A DNA stretch of 59,391 nt, taken from positions 1 to 59,391 of the forward strand of contig CANRFF010000008.1 in NCBI GenBank assembly GCA_947629825.1, in the 5' to 3' direction. Source of the DNA: an uncultured Anaeroplasmataceae bacterium. Its GTDB lineage: Bacteria; Bacillota_I; Bacilli_A; Acholeplasmatales; Anaeroplasmataceae. The translations under genes and the position numbers were made by a program. Each line of letters starts with the position of its first letter. Position 1 is the stretch's first letter. Below the pieces are notes generated by a model, which had not been told where the DNA came from, searched no databases, and was given only the letters and a program-made list of their open reading frames with translations. This document shows positions 1-8,125 of the stretch, one piece after another.

Positions 1-33
1 TTTTGTTCTATCTACGATTTCTAATTTTGTCAT
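1..33 (-). CDS. Start of a gene reading off the left edge (partial)
   Basis: The minus strand has an ATG at 33 with a good Shine-Dalgarno (GGGAGG, about 7 nt upstream). It opens 11 codons, MTKLEIVDRTK, that run out of the window. Too little is present to name a family. It diverges from the genes that follow and is the leftmost visible part of the AT-rich block next to tRNA-Arg. Confidence 0.55.
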   Translation of the reverse strand, partial: MTKLEIVDRTK

Positions 34-624
34 ATATTTACCTCCCAATAATTCATCGTTATTTTGAGTTAATTATAGGTAAAAAAATGTTTATATACAT
101 TGCATAAATTGAAAGAAGAAGTTTGCAAAAAAAAATAAGCATAAAGTTTAAAAAAACTAAAAAATATAAACTTTTATAAATGGAAATAGAAAGAAGAATT
201 AATTGGATTAAGTGATATTTTCAATAGTAGTCAAAAACTTATATAAAGATAAGATTTGTGAAATAATATATAATAAATTTTTATTTTACTTTAAAGTGGT
301 TATAAGTTGATATATATAGCTTGTCATTTAGATATAAAATAGCTTATAGAATTGAAACAAAAGATTTATAAAAACTACGTCTGAGATTTATGAAATGATT
401 CAAATCTTAAAATTATATTAATCATATTGAAAAGATTGATATATTTCAAAACTTAAGAGCATTATTTTCGGTTGATTAAAGAATGGTTATATGATAAAAT
501 ATAAATTAAAGTGCAAGTGATAGATTTCATATGTCTTTGAAATCTTATGCCTATAAATTCAACATCAAGATATATTGTCATTACATAATTGAAGTATGAC
601 CTTGATCACCTAAATACTATTATT
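34..624. other. Very AT-rich intergenic stretch without a gene
   Basis: I find no credible reading frame with a ribosome site here on either strand. The sequence is strongly AT-rich with many in-frame stops. It must hold the promoter of the leftward gene ending at position 33 and probably that of the putative RNA starting near 625, but I could not pick a convincing -35/-10 pair. Confidence 0.5.
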
Positions 625-806
625 CAGTGCTGTTTCTTGCGAGAAATTGCATTAGCATTCAGCCCCTTTAGAGTTTCTTAAGAAAAGGTGTGTACGATGT
701 ATGTTGTAGTTGAGGCTTGTGAGAATTAGAGTGGTTTTGAGCAAGCACTGAGATGTAGTCATAATACTATGTTGGGAGGGTGTTAGCCAAACTAACGTCC
801 TTTTTC
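625..806 (+). ncRNA. Candidate structured non-coding RNA upstream of the 357-aa gene
   Basis: This 180-nt stretch is visibly richer in G and C than its surroundings and can fold. CAGTGCT at 625-631 pairs with AGCACTG at 744-750, enclosing the interior. Inside is a TTTCT-TGCG-AGAAA hairpin (633-646) and the 12-nt palindrome TTTCTTAAGAAA (674-685). A terminator hairpin with a U-tract ends it at about 806, just before the ribosome site of the next gene. No open frame fits. It could be a free small RNA, an attenuating leader, or an RNA partner of the downstream protein, as abiF-type RNAs precede abortive-infection genes. The fold is by eye and the family is unknown. Confidence 0.4.
777..806 (+). 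terminator. Intrinsic terminator or attenuator before the 357-aa gene
   Basis: Stem AGGGTGTTAG (777-786) and CTAACGTCCT (792-801) pair over 10 positions with two G-U pairs around a 5-nt loop, followed directly by TTTTC. It lies only 24 nt before the downstream ATG at 830, so transcription reaching the gene must read through it. Confidence 0.6.
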
Positions 807-829
807 TTTATTTGGGGGAGGTAAATAAA

Positions 830-1903
830 ATGAAAAAAAATCGTATCACAAGAAAAAATCTTTTGGATATGTACTTATATTTAGATATGAATAATAACTC
901 TTTTTATAGAAATTCTCCTAGCGAACCTATGAAAAAACGTTTTGAAAAAATAAAAGATAAATATGACAAAATATTTGCCGGTAGGCAGTTTAGAGAATAT
1001 GAGTGGAATGAATATTATGGGCTTTTTAAACTATCAAATGGTAGAATAGGAATTGACCCTAAAAGAATGTTTAAAAAACATCTTATTTCTGATGAGTTGT
1101 TTAATAGTATGTCTAAAAGAAAAACAACTTATTTTCATCCACGATATAAGGATTATTATGATTATCGGGTTAATCAATTTGTGTTTGAAATAGATGAAAT
1201 TAAAAATAGTTTTCTAAAAACTCATAAGCCCATTATTGATAAATCAGTTGAAGATATTAAACAAATGCAACCATTTAGTCCAGGAGATTATGATAATTTT
1301 CAAATGGGCATTTCTGGTCCAGGTGCTGCACAAACCTGGGCTAATTGGATGAATATAAAGAATGCTTGCGAAATCAATTTTAAGAAATTTGAATTATACA
1401 ATAGTTTATATGCTCAATTTTTTCATAGTATGGCTTCAAGGATAGAAGCTATTTCTGTAACAGTATATTCAAGCATAAATCCAAAAATGAAGAAGTGGTC
1501 TAGAGATAAGTTATATGATTATAAAAATAAAAAAGGTATTTCTTCAAGAAAATTACCATCATTTAAATACCATAATAACCTGTATTCTATTTGGAATTTT
1601 ATCAAGCATAATAATTTAAGCACATATGAAAAGTTGAAAAGAGATTACCCATCCGTTTTAATAGAAAAAGAATATACAACAGGAGATTTGGCTATTCATT
1701 ATTTAAAATTAGATGAAAAATTAATATTAGATTTATTAAATGGAGTTAGAAAGTATTTTATAGAATGGTGTGAGGCTAACTGCAATGAGAATTATGCAGA
1801 GGCTCAATGGAACTACGAGAGTTATTTCACTAAAATTGTTTATGATGAAATAGAGATGATAAGAAATCCACTTGGATTAGAGTGGTGGGATGAATTAGAT
1901 TAG
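830..1903 (+). CDS. Unknown 357-aa accessory protein
   Basis: The start is the ATG at 830, behind the strong ribosome site GGGGGAGG (814-821). An in-frame TTG at 812 lies inside that site and is rejected. The protein is soluble, rich in Lys, Tyr and Asn, with no signal peptide or membrane segment. Its middle (about residues 195-260) looks helical and holds a Trp-Asn-Phe-Ile-Lys-His-Asn stretch. That is reminiscent of helical nuclease folds such as HEPN, but there is no clean R-x4-6-H motif, so I assign no function. A terminator-like hairpin and a probable structured RNA lie directly upstream. Position in the AT-rich block flanking tRNA-Arg suggests acquired, possibly defence-related, DNA. Confidence 0.75.
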   Translation: MKKNRITRKNLLDMYLYLDMNNNSFYRNSPSEPMKKRFEKIKDKYDKIFAGRQFREYEWNEYYGLFKLSNGRIGIDPKRMFKKHLISDELFNSMSKRKTTYFHPRYKDYYDYRVNQFVFEIDEIKNSFLKTHKPIIDKSVEDIKQMQPFSPGDYDNFQMGISGPGAAQTWANWMNIKNACEINFKKFELYNSLYAQFFHSMASRIEAISVTVYSSINPKMKKWSRDKLYDYKNKKGISSRKLPSFKYHNNLYSIWNFIKHNNLSTYEKLKRDYPSVLIEKEYTTGDLAIHYLKLDEKLILDLLNGVRKYFIEWCEANCNENYAEAQWNYESYFTKIVYDEIEMIRNPLGLEWWDELD

Positions 1904-2100
1904 CATAAATGATAAAATAATATATAAAAAATATAAATAATCCACTTGTATGTTAAAAATGCAAACCTACCAATGACTCTTTTTAATTTTCGACATTTTA
2001 TTCTTGATTTTAGTAAGTAATAATAAAAAACAGGAACTTAATTACTGTAAAAATTATTTAGATGTTATATAATCTTTGACGGAAGGAAAAGGTAAAGTTT

Positions 2101-2234
2101 ATGTCATTTGAAGAAATATTAGATCAAATCAATTCATATTTGGAATTTGTGGCTCAAGAATTAATGAATCTATTAAATATTTATCAAACAAAGTAAGAGT
2201 TCAAGTTTTTATTGAAATATGGATATATGATTGA
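2101..2234 (+). pseudogene. Small ORF, possibly a frameshifted short gene
   Basis: An ATG at 2101 with a purine-rich site (GGAAGGAAAAGG) opens 31 codons ending at a TAA at 2194-2196. From about 2146 the +1 frame stays open to TGA at 2232-2234. It gives a plausible continuation (GICGSRINESIKYLSNK...), so the original product may have been about 44 aa. It precedes the HEPN gene by 20 nt. It could be a small partner (antitoxin-like) gene broken by an indel, or a chance ORF. Confidence 0.3.
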
Positions 2235-2253
2235 TATGATTGGAGATAATATA

Positions 2254-3369
2254 ATGGATATTAATAAAATTATTTATTTTATTCAAAGGGCTAACGAACT
2301 TCAAAACAAACCAAATAGTAAAAAAGCTTTTGAAGAACAAATAAAGCAAAGTAAAATAACCAGAGAAAAGATGGATGCCTATTATGATTTATTGGATAAG
2401 GTAATTGATCTATATCAAGTTGGAGTTGAAAAAATCAAAGGAAAGGAATTTGAAGATTCAAAAAAATTTATAAAGATTGAAGTTTTATATAATGCAATCA
2501 GTGACAAAATGAATAACACTGAAAAATATAAGGAATATTCAAAATATCTTATGGAAATTCCAGAATTGGTAGAAGCAGGAAAATTTGAGCAAGAATTAGA
2601 AGAAAAATTCTTTGATTATGCTTTATCCCAATTAAAATTAGATGATGCTATAAATAATACTAAAAACAATTTGTTTAGTAAAGAATATTTGCAGAAAATG
2701 GATGAATATGCAGAAGCAGGAATTTTACTCTATTTTTTAGAAACTCCAGATTTTCCTATTTTAGATGAGAAAATAACTAAAGAAGATTTGCTCGATGCAT
2801 TATTGTTTAAGGAGTGCTCTGGAATTAAAATATTATTTCAAACATTTGTTACTCTTCCAACCCCATCTCCATCTATGAAAAAAAAGATAGATGATGTGAT
2901 GGTTTCAATAAATAATTTAATTGATGGCTATTATCGTTCTGCAGCACGTAATATTTTTGCTTTATTAGAAAGTGAACATAAAAATATAGCAAAATCATTA
3001 GAAGGCTTTTTTACTCAAGAAAAACATTATAAGAATGGAAAGCAACGTTCTTCAAAAATAGATGAGTTAGTGAAACTATTAGATATGCCTCATGCAAAAG
3101 AATCTTGGGAAAAGTTTAATAAATATTATGAAAAAATAGTAACAAGTACGGATAGTGCTATTGATAGAAATGCAATAATTCATGGAGATTATTATTCAGA
3201 TAAATTGAATATTACGGCTTATGATGTAGTAAAATTGTTGTTGTTATATCTGTCTTTTAGAAGTTTAGGAGATTATATCCAAATTCATGTTCATATTTTT
3301 GAAGAAGGATTTCAATATGTTTTAATACATACTGCTCAAGCAGAATTAGAAAAGAAAAGAAAAAAATGA
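2254..3369 (+). CDS. HEPN-motif protein, candidate RNase of a toxin/defence locus
   Basis: The start is ATG 2254 behind GGAGAT (2242-2247); the upstream in-frame TTG at 2212 has no ribosome site. The 371-aa product is helical, acidic and lysine-rich with no membrane segment. Residues 305-310 read R-N-A-I-I-H followed by G-D-Y. This matches the R-N-x3-H signature of HEPN domains, which often act as metal-independent RNases in toxin-antitoxin and phage-defence systems. The last about 60 residues are hydrophobic helices continuing the domain. The stop overlaps the ATG of the next frame (ATGA at 3366), implying translational coupling to a partner. The HEPN call rests on this motif and helical context only; the N-terminal 240 residues are unrecognised. 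Confidence 0.7.
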   Translation: MDINKIIYFIQRANELQNKPNSKKAFEEQIKQSKITREKMDAYYDLLDKVIDLYQVGVEKIKGKEFEDSKKFIKIEVLYNAISDKMNNTEKYKEYSKYLMEIPELVEAGKFEQELEEKFFDYALSQLKLDDAINNTKNNLFSKEYLQKMDEYAEAGILLYFLETPDFPILDEKITKEDLLDALLFKECSGIKILFQTFVTLPTPSPSMKKKIDDVMVSINNLIDGYYRSAARNIFALLESEHKNIAKSLEGFFTQEKHYKNGKQRSSKIDELVKLLDMPHAKESWEKFNKYYEKIVTSTDSAIDRNAIIHGDYYSDKLNITAYDVVKLLLLYLSFRSLGDYIQIHVHIFEEGFQYVLIHTAQAELEKKRKK

Positions 3370-3751
3370 ATGATTTGTTTGATAAAGTAGGATTTATTGC
3401 TTTAGATGAGAGTAAGCATTCTTTCTCTATAATTAAGGAAAATATAAGCAATTTTACAAGATTGAAGAAAATACAGATTTGGGTGAATGTTTTTCTTCTA
3501 GAAGAAACGAAGGAGTTCATAATTTAATTAAAGGATATGATGAGTCGTCTATTTTAGGTTTTGTGTTGGCCCGAGCAACGATACATACATTGATTTTTCA
3601 AAATGCAGGAATAGATGATGAACATTATGGTGAGAAAGATAAAGAAAAACAATGCCTTAAAGATGTAGATACCTTCACAAATTTAACTCCAAGCATAGAA
3701 GAATTAGAGAAGTTTAATTCTAGATTTTATAATCAAAGAAATCAACATTAA
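3366..3751 (+). pseudogene. Frameshifted small gene coupled to the HEPN gene
   Basis: An ATG overlapping the HEPN stop (ATGA, 3366-3369) opens 53 codons, MNDLFDKVGFIALDESKHSF..., ending at TAA 3525-3527. A different frame is open from 3437 to the TAA at 3749-3751 and encodes YKIEENTDLGECF... through ...NRFYNQRNQH-like sequence with normal composition but no good start. Joining the two near 3435-3450 would give a protein of roughly 125 aa. A single-base indel, a sequencing error or programmed frameshifting would each explain it. Tight coupling suggests a functional partner (for example an antitoxin) of the HEPN protein. The family is not recognised. Confidence 0.45.
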
Positions 3752-3780
3752 AAAGCACTCAAGATATATTTGAGTGCTTG
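3751..3780 (-). terminator. Terminator between convergent genes
   Basis: AAGCACTCAA (3753-3762) and TTGAGTGCTT (3770-3779) form a perfect 10-bp stem with a 7-nt loop. Read on the minus strand it is followed by TTTTTAATG, so it best serves the leftward AlbA_2 gene. It may also help end the rightward HEPN transcript. Confidence 0.7.
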
Positions 3781-3783
3781 TAA

Positions 3784-3813
3784 AGCGACCGATAGCGACC
3801 GATAGCGACCGAT
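3784..3813. repeat. Three perfect tandem copies of a 10-bp unit
   Basis: AGCGACCGAT occurs three times head to tail (3784-3793, 3794-3803, 3804-3813), directly between the terminator and the 3' end of the AlbA_2 gene. The unit is GC-richer than the neighbourhood. Confidence 0.9.
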
Positions 3814-3822
3814 ATATATCTG

Positions 3823-5229
3823 CTATTTCGGAATATATTTAGTAGTCGGTCCAGAACCAACCACTTTTATAATTTGTTTTTTAAGTAAAGAACTCAAAAT
3901 TTCTTTTGATCTCGTATTTTTTACTTCAAGTATATCTTCGACTACAATTCTTCTTATAGAGCCATATTGCTTAATATAATCTACGATAATCTGCTCTTGC
4001 TCAGTCAATTCTATTCCATTATTATTTTGATTACCAGTAATATTTTCATTATCATTTACGTCAAACAGATAATAATTGATGTTTGGAAGTTTAACTAAAA
4101 AGAAGTGATCAAACGGAATATATTCGGGCTTTTGTTTATAAGGTGCATAAGCTAAATTTGTTTTTTCAAATCCGGTAGCATAATTTTCGATATAGCCTAA
4201 TTGACTAAACAAATAAACTAAATTAGGATTTCTAAAGGATTGTCTGCCACTTAAAGCAGCTTCTAATGTGGTTTTATATAAAGAACCAGGAGATCCAATA
4301 TCTACTCTATCAGGAAAAAATTCAATTTTAATATTAGAGGGAGCATCTATATCCAAATGCATGAATGCATTGATAATCATTTCCCTAAGAGATGGTTCTG
4401 GATAGGATAGAACTTCTGTTCTTTGAAATTCTCCTGGTAGAAGTCTAGCGCTTACATCATTATATAATTTAACTTGTTCCAAAACATCATCAAGAATTTT
4501 AAGCCAAGAGCCACTAAATTCTTTTTTGACTCTAAAATCTAGTTTGGAATTCTTATAATATGCAAATTTTACAATATAAGGATTTTCATCACTGACTAAT
4601 AGTGCTAGGTTATTAAACTTGTCCTCGCTAGTTAGTAGTCTTAGTTTATGTAAAGCACTTTGATTGAATTCCTTTTGAACACTTTCAAGTTTATTTTTTA
4701 AATAAGAAAAATGTAAAATTTGAATTTTTGAAATTTGGCTTTCATAATGAAAATTATTAAAAGTTTTCCATAAATCACGCTCACGTTCCGGATAACCTTT
4801 TATATTTTTCGTAGAACTGCCAATTCTAATATAGGTTTCTCCAGAAAAACGAGTAGGTATCTTGTAAGCTGCGGGAATTTCAAGCAACAATATTTTCTTA
4901 AAATCTGAATAATCAAATTCATAGAATTTAAAGTCGATATCAGGATCAATAACTCTTTTTAACCAAGGCTCTAACTCTTCGTTTCCCTTTTTTTCTTTTC
5001 GATAGTTGTAAGCGGTTCCTATAACATCATGAGTGCTATCATCAATGCCAAATATCAAATATGCAAAAGGTCGACCTAACAAAGTGGCACCATTAGATAA
5101 GGCTGAAATGTCTTTAGCTATATTTTCAACTGATAGATAGTTGGATTTAAACTCTAACCACTCTGTTTCAGTCTTATTATTTAATCTTAATTTATCTACT
5201 AAGGCTATCAAATCTAAAGTTTGATACAT
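3823..5229 (-). CDS. Schlafen/AlbA_2-domain protein with C-terminal ATPase-like and winged-helix parts
   Basis: The N-terminal third has the AlbA_2 (divergent AAA_4, Schlafen-like) pattern: E-x-x-x-L-E-F-K near residue 28, then the I-A-K-D-I-S-A-L-S-N-G segment and a Y-L-I-F-G-I-D-D strand. The middle (S-L-R-E-M-I-I-N-A-F-M-H, then F-F-P-D-R-V-D-I-x-S-P-G) matches the HATPase_c_4-like region typical of these putative regulators. The last 70 residues form a winged-helix-like tail after an Asn-rich linker. I start at ATG 5229 because GGTGAT sits at the usual spacing; in-frame ATGs at 5235 and 5247 are alternatives. Family members are annotated as transcriptional regulators or helicase-like proteins and recur in mobile and defence regions. 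Precise role unknown. Confidence 0.85.
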   Translation of the reverse strand: MYQTLDLIALVDKLRLNNKTETEWLEFKSNYLSVENIAKDISALSNGATLLGRPFAYLIFGIDDSTHDVIGTAYNYRKEKKGNEELEPWLKRVIDPDIDFKFYEFDYSDFKKILLLEIPAAYKIPTRFSGETYIRIGSSTKNIKGYPERERDLWKTFNNFHYESQISKIQILHFSYLKNKLESVQKEFNQSALHKLRLLTSEDKFNNLALLVSDENPYIVKFAYYKNSKLDFRVKKEFSGSWLKILDDVLEQVKLYNDVSARLLPGEFQRTEVLSYPEPSLREMIINAFMHLDIDAPSNIKIEFFPDRVDIGSPGSLYKTTLEAALSGRQSFRNPNLVYLFSQLGYIENYATGFEKTNLAYAPYKQKPEYIPFDHFFLVKLPNINYYLFDVNDNENITGNQNNNGIELTEQEQIIVDYIKQYGSIRRIVVEDILEVKNTRSKEILSSLLKKQIIKVVGSGPTTKYIPK

Positions 5230-5328
5230 TTTCATCACCAATAACATTTTACCATAAAACTATTGAATTATCTATCCTTAAATGCCTATATAATTATTTA
5301 AAAAGTAATTAAAAGAATTATTAAAAAT

Positions 5329-5679
5329 TTGGATAATAGATATTCTAAACTCACTCTAAAAGTGAGAGGTTATAATAAATATGAAAATATAATAAGATTA
5401 CATATCAATCTCTTACTGGATACTTATGTCATTCAAGATATCACTCTGGCTATCTTACAAAACTATGTAATAGAAAAACTAAGAAGAGGTAATCTTGTTA
5501 CATATGAGCCGTTAGCATCTAACATTGCTTATAGTCTTGTATCTGTTTTAAGTTCAAATTGTAATGATGATTCAGTCAATGAATATAAAAGAACAAAAGA
5601 AGCACTGAATGGATTAGGGTTCCCAAGTTCCGAAGAATATACAGATTACTTAGAGTTCATAAAAATCAAAGCAAAATAA
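5329..5679 (+). CDS. Weak 116-aa ORF without ATG, possibly a remnant
   Basis: The frame opens at a TTG (5329) with no recognisable ribosome site and contains no internal Met. An in-frame stop lies at 5299-5301. The product (helical, with L-H-I-N-L-L-L-D-T-Y near the middle) has plausible composition, and a terminator follows its stop. It may be the 3' end of a decayed gene or an expressed ORF with a poor start. No family recognised. Confidence 0.35.
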   Translation: MDNRYSKLTLKVRGYNKYENIIRLHINLLLDTYVIQDITLAILQNYVIEKLRRGNLVTYEPLASNIAYSLVSVLSSNCNDDSVNEYKRTKEALNGLGFPSSEEYTDYLEFIKIKAK

Positions 5680-5684
5680 ACAAA

Positions 5685-5728
5685 AAGACCTTGAATAGAG
5701 ATTAAAATTGCTAATATTCAAGGCCTTT
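5685..5728 (+). terminator. Intrinsic terminator at the island edge
   Basis: CCTTGAATA (5689-5697) pairs with TATTCAAGG (5715-5723). Flanking AAAGA and CCTTTT extend the stem, and a T-rich tail follows on the plus strand. It separates the accessory block from tRNA-Arg and could also act on the minus strand downstream of the tRNA. Confidence 0.6.
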
Positions 5729-5761
5729 TATTATAATATATTTTTGAATATAAAAAAATGG

Positions 5762-5835
<74 letters not shown>

Positions 5836-5882
5836 GTTTGAAAACGATATAATTATATCGCAAGAAAATAGAATTTTCAAGA

Positions 5883-5908
5883 AAAAAACACAATATTTAG
5901 TGTTTTTT
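5883..5908. terminator. Hairpin with T-runs on both sides
   Basis: AAAAAACAC (5883-5891) pairs with GTGTTTTTT (5900-5908) around an AT-rich 8-nt loop. It lies between the divergent tRNA-Arg and the 252-aa gene. It may insulate them from readthrough; direction is unclear. Confidence 0.4.
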
Positions 5909-5948
5909 ATTTTTCTTTATGATAAAATACATAAGGTGAGGTGTTATC

Positions 5949-6707
5949 ATGAAAAAAGAGAACTTTTTGCGTTTAAAAGAAGAATTGACGGAATTGGTTG
6001 TCGAATATGAAATTTTACAGCGAAAAAGCTATTTCATACAACAATCATATTTGATAGAATTTCATGAAGCATTGGAAGAAGAATTTTATTTGAAAATGGA
6101 AAATGATGTCCTGATCAATGCGATTAAAATGTTGGTAGATGGGGCATCGGATCATCAAATCGAAGAATATCTGAAAACGGCCAAAGAAGAAACGGAAGCG
6201 AAGCATCAAACATTTCAAAAAAATTACCAACAGGCTTTGGATACGGAAAAACGATGCCGTCATTATACTCCTGAGGATATGAAGGCATTGGATGAACTTT
6301 TTGCTTCGTACTGTGTGGAAAATCACCCGATGATCAAAGCGAATTGTACCGATGCGGAACGTGCGGTTTATAACACCTTGATTATGACTTATCGAATGGG
6401 AAATATCGAAGGTGTTCATGCGATATTAAAAGAAGCCGAATCGATTTTCGAACCGGCTTTGGTAGAGGAAAAAGAATACGATCTCGTCGGTGCGTTTTAT
6501 CATGATTGTATCGTGAGACTGAAAAATTTATTGAATCAGTGCAAGAATACTTTTCCGCTTAACAAATCCAATATTGTGGATTCTTATGACGGTGCGACTC
6601 AAGAACACGGCATATTGCGGGAAAGCAATTACAATTTGCGAAAAATCAATCAGAATTTACATAAAGACTATCAGATGAAATTCGAAAAGGATTGGAATAT
6701 CATCTGA
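5949..6707 (+). CDS. Hypothetical 252-aa coiled-coil protein upstream of mgtE
   Basis: The start ATG follows GGTGAGG. The protein is soluble, Glu/Lys-rich and largely helical; residues 1-100 look like coiled coil. A conserved-looking block (T-D-A-E-R-A-V-Y-N-T-L-I-M-T-Y-R-M-G-N) lies near residue 135. I do not recognise a family. The gap to mgtE is only 16 nt, so the two are probably co-transcribed from a promoter near 5925 (TATGATAAAAT). This marks the switch from the AT-rich block to core base composition. Confidence 0.8.
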   Translation: MKKENFLRLKEELTELVVEYEILQRKSYFIQQSYLIEFHEALEEEFYLKMENDVLINAIKMLVDGASDHQIEEYLKTAKEETEAKHQTFQKNYQQALDTEKRCRHYTPEDMKALDELFASYCVENHPMIKANCTDAERAVYNTLIMTYRMGNIEGVHAILKEAESIFEPALVEEKEYDLVGAFYHDCIVRLKNLLNQCKNTFPLNKSNIVDSYDGATQEHGILRESNYNLRKINQNLHKDYQMKFEKDWNII

Positions 6708-6723
6708 ATTTGGGAGGCCGACG

Positions 6724-8097
6724 ATGACCAATTTGGAAAAAATTAACGAGATTTTGAAATCCGATCAATCCGACGTCGAAAAAAAAGAAGCCATTATGAA
6801 ATTTCATGAAAACGACTTGGCAGATGTTCTTTTGGAAATGGATCAGAATCAACGGATGAAACTCTATGAAATATTGGGAAATGAAATTGTTTCCAAAATT
6901 TTATCTTATGTGGAAAGAATCGATGAAATCATCGAGGATTTCACTCAGGAAAAAGCTGCGAAAATCATTGATCAGATGGATTCCGATGATGCGGTTGATG
7001 TCTTGGAAGAATTGGATGAAGAAGACCGGAGTGCCATCGTTTCTTTGTTGGAACCGGAAGTGGCCGAAGACATCGAATTGATTCATCAATATGAGGAAAA
7101 TGAACTCGGAAGCAAAATGACCAATAATTTTATTCTGATATCGAAAAACAATACCGTAAAAAAAGCGATGAGACAAGTGATTGCCTCCGCTGCGGAAAAC
7201 GACAATGTTTCTACGATTTTTGTGGAAGATGAGCAGAAAAAATACTATGGTGCGATTGATTTGCGGGATTTGATCATTGCCCGGGATACCGACGATTTTG
7301 AAAAAATCATCAAGACCAATTATCCGAAATTTTATGCGACGGATTGGATTGAAGATCGAATTGTGGAATTGAAAGATTACGGATTGGACTCCTATCCGAT
7401 TCTGGATGAAAACGATCATATGATCGGTGCCCTCACTGCCGATGATGTCACGGAGTCTTTGGATATCGAAATGAAAGATGACTATGCGAAACTGGCCGGT
7501 TTGACCGAAGAAGAGGCATTGCATGAGCCGATGTGGACATCGGTCAGAAAGAGACTGCCGTGGCTATTGGTATTATTGATTCTGGGTCTTTTCGTATCGA
7601 TGGCGATTTCCGGTTTTGAAGATATTGTGGCAACAGTTCCTTTGATTGTGTTTTTTCAATCGTTGATTCTGGATATGGCGGGAAATACGGGAACTCAATC
7701 TCTGGCCGTGACCATTCGTTTGATCTCTGATCAAAAAATCACCAAAAAGGAAATCTGCAAAACGATTTTGAAAGAATTGCGTGTCGGTTTTGTGAACGGA
7801 TTGATTTTGGCTATCGTCTCTTTCGGTTTTGTTTTGCTGTTCTTGTTCGTCAACAGTTCCATACAACACACCGCTTTTGACGGAATACAGAATCTAAAAA
7901 TTTCGGGTATCGTGGGATTTTCTTTGGTTGTATCCATGACGGTATGCAGTTTAATCGGAACCGTCATTCCCATTTTCTTTATGAAAATCAAAATCGATCC
8001 CGCCGTCGCTTCCGGGCCGTTTATTACGACGATGAATGATGTGATTGCCGTGTTGATTTATTACGGCTTGGCGACGTTATTGTTGTTGAACCTTTAA
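6724..8097 (+). CDS. mgtE: Magnesium transporter MgtE
   Basis: The 457-aa product matches MgtE length and order: an acidic N-terminal superhelical domain (residues 1-130, with the D-S-D-D-A-V-D-V-L-E-E-L repeats), a pair of CBS domains (about 130-250) and five membrane helices (about 280-457). The membrane part has the family's A-G-N-T-G-T-Q pore segment and D-P-A-V-A-S-G-P-F-I-T-T with the conserved Asp near the end. MgtE forms a homodimeric Mg2+ channel gated by Mg2+ bound to the CBS/N domains. The ribosome site is GGGAGG. It follows the 252-aa gene and ends at a bidirectional terminator. Confidence 0.97.
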   Translation: MTNLEKINEILKSDQSDVEKKEAIMKFHENDLADVLLEMDQNQRMKLYEILGNEIVSKILSYVERIDEIIEDFTQEKAAKIIDQMDSDDAVDVLEELDEEDRSAIVSLLEPEVAEDIELIHQYEENELGSKMTNNFILISKNNTVKKAMRQVIASAAENDNVSTIFVEDEQKKYYGAIDLRDLIIARDTDDFEKIIKTNYPKFYATDWIEDRIVELKDYGLDSYPILDENDHMIGALTADDVTESLDIEMKDDYAKLAGLTEEEALHEPMWTSVRKRLPWLLVLLILGLFVSMAISGFEDIVATVPLIVFFQSLILDMAGNTGTQSLAVTIRLISDQKITKKEICKTILKELRVGFVNGLILAIVSFGFVLLFLFVNSSIQHTAFDGIQNLKISGIVGFSLVVSMTVCSLIGTVIPIFFMKIKIDPAVASGPFITTMNDVIAVLIYYGLATLLLLNL

Positions 8098-8098
8098 A

Positions 8099-8125
8099 AA
8101 ACCTCTGGTACCAGAGGTTTTTTTA
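8099..8125. terminator. Bidirectional terminator between mgtE and the PBP gene
   Basis: AACCTCTGG-TACCAGAGGTT is a near-perfect palindrome with A-run on the left and T-run on the right. It serves both convergent genes; the PBP stop codon lies in its right-hand tail. Confidence 0.85.

Noticed and set aside
625-830. T-box or other known riboswitch before the 357-aa gene
   Set aside because: The T-box core (AGGGTGGNACCGCG) is absent and the gene is not an amino-acid gene; no other riboswitch consensus was recognised.
625-1903. Retron (ncRNA plus reverse transcriptase)
   Set aside because: The downstream protein has no reverse-transcriptase motif such as YxDD.
830-1903. Abi_2 (AbiD/AbiF) family assignment
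   Set aside because: The RNA-before-gene arrangement is similar, but the protein lacks the Abi_2 N-terminal pattern as I know it.
3784-3813. Possible CRISPR array
   Set aside because: Only 10-bp units with no spacers between them; no cas genes are present.
6901-7524. Long antisense frames opposite mgtE and many other core genes
   Set aside because: They mirror the real genes, have low-complexity F/I/R-rich products and no ribosome sites.
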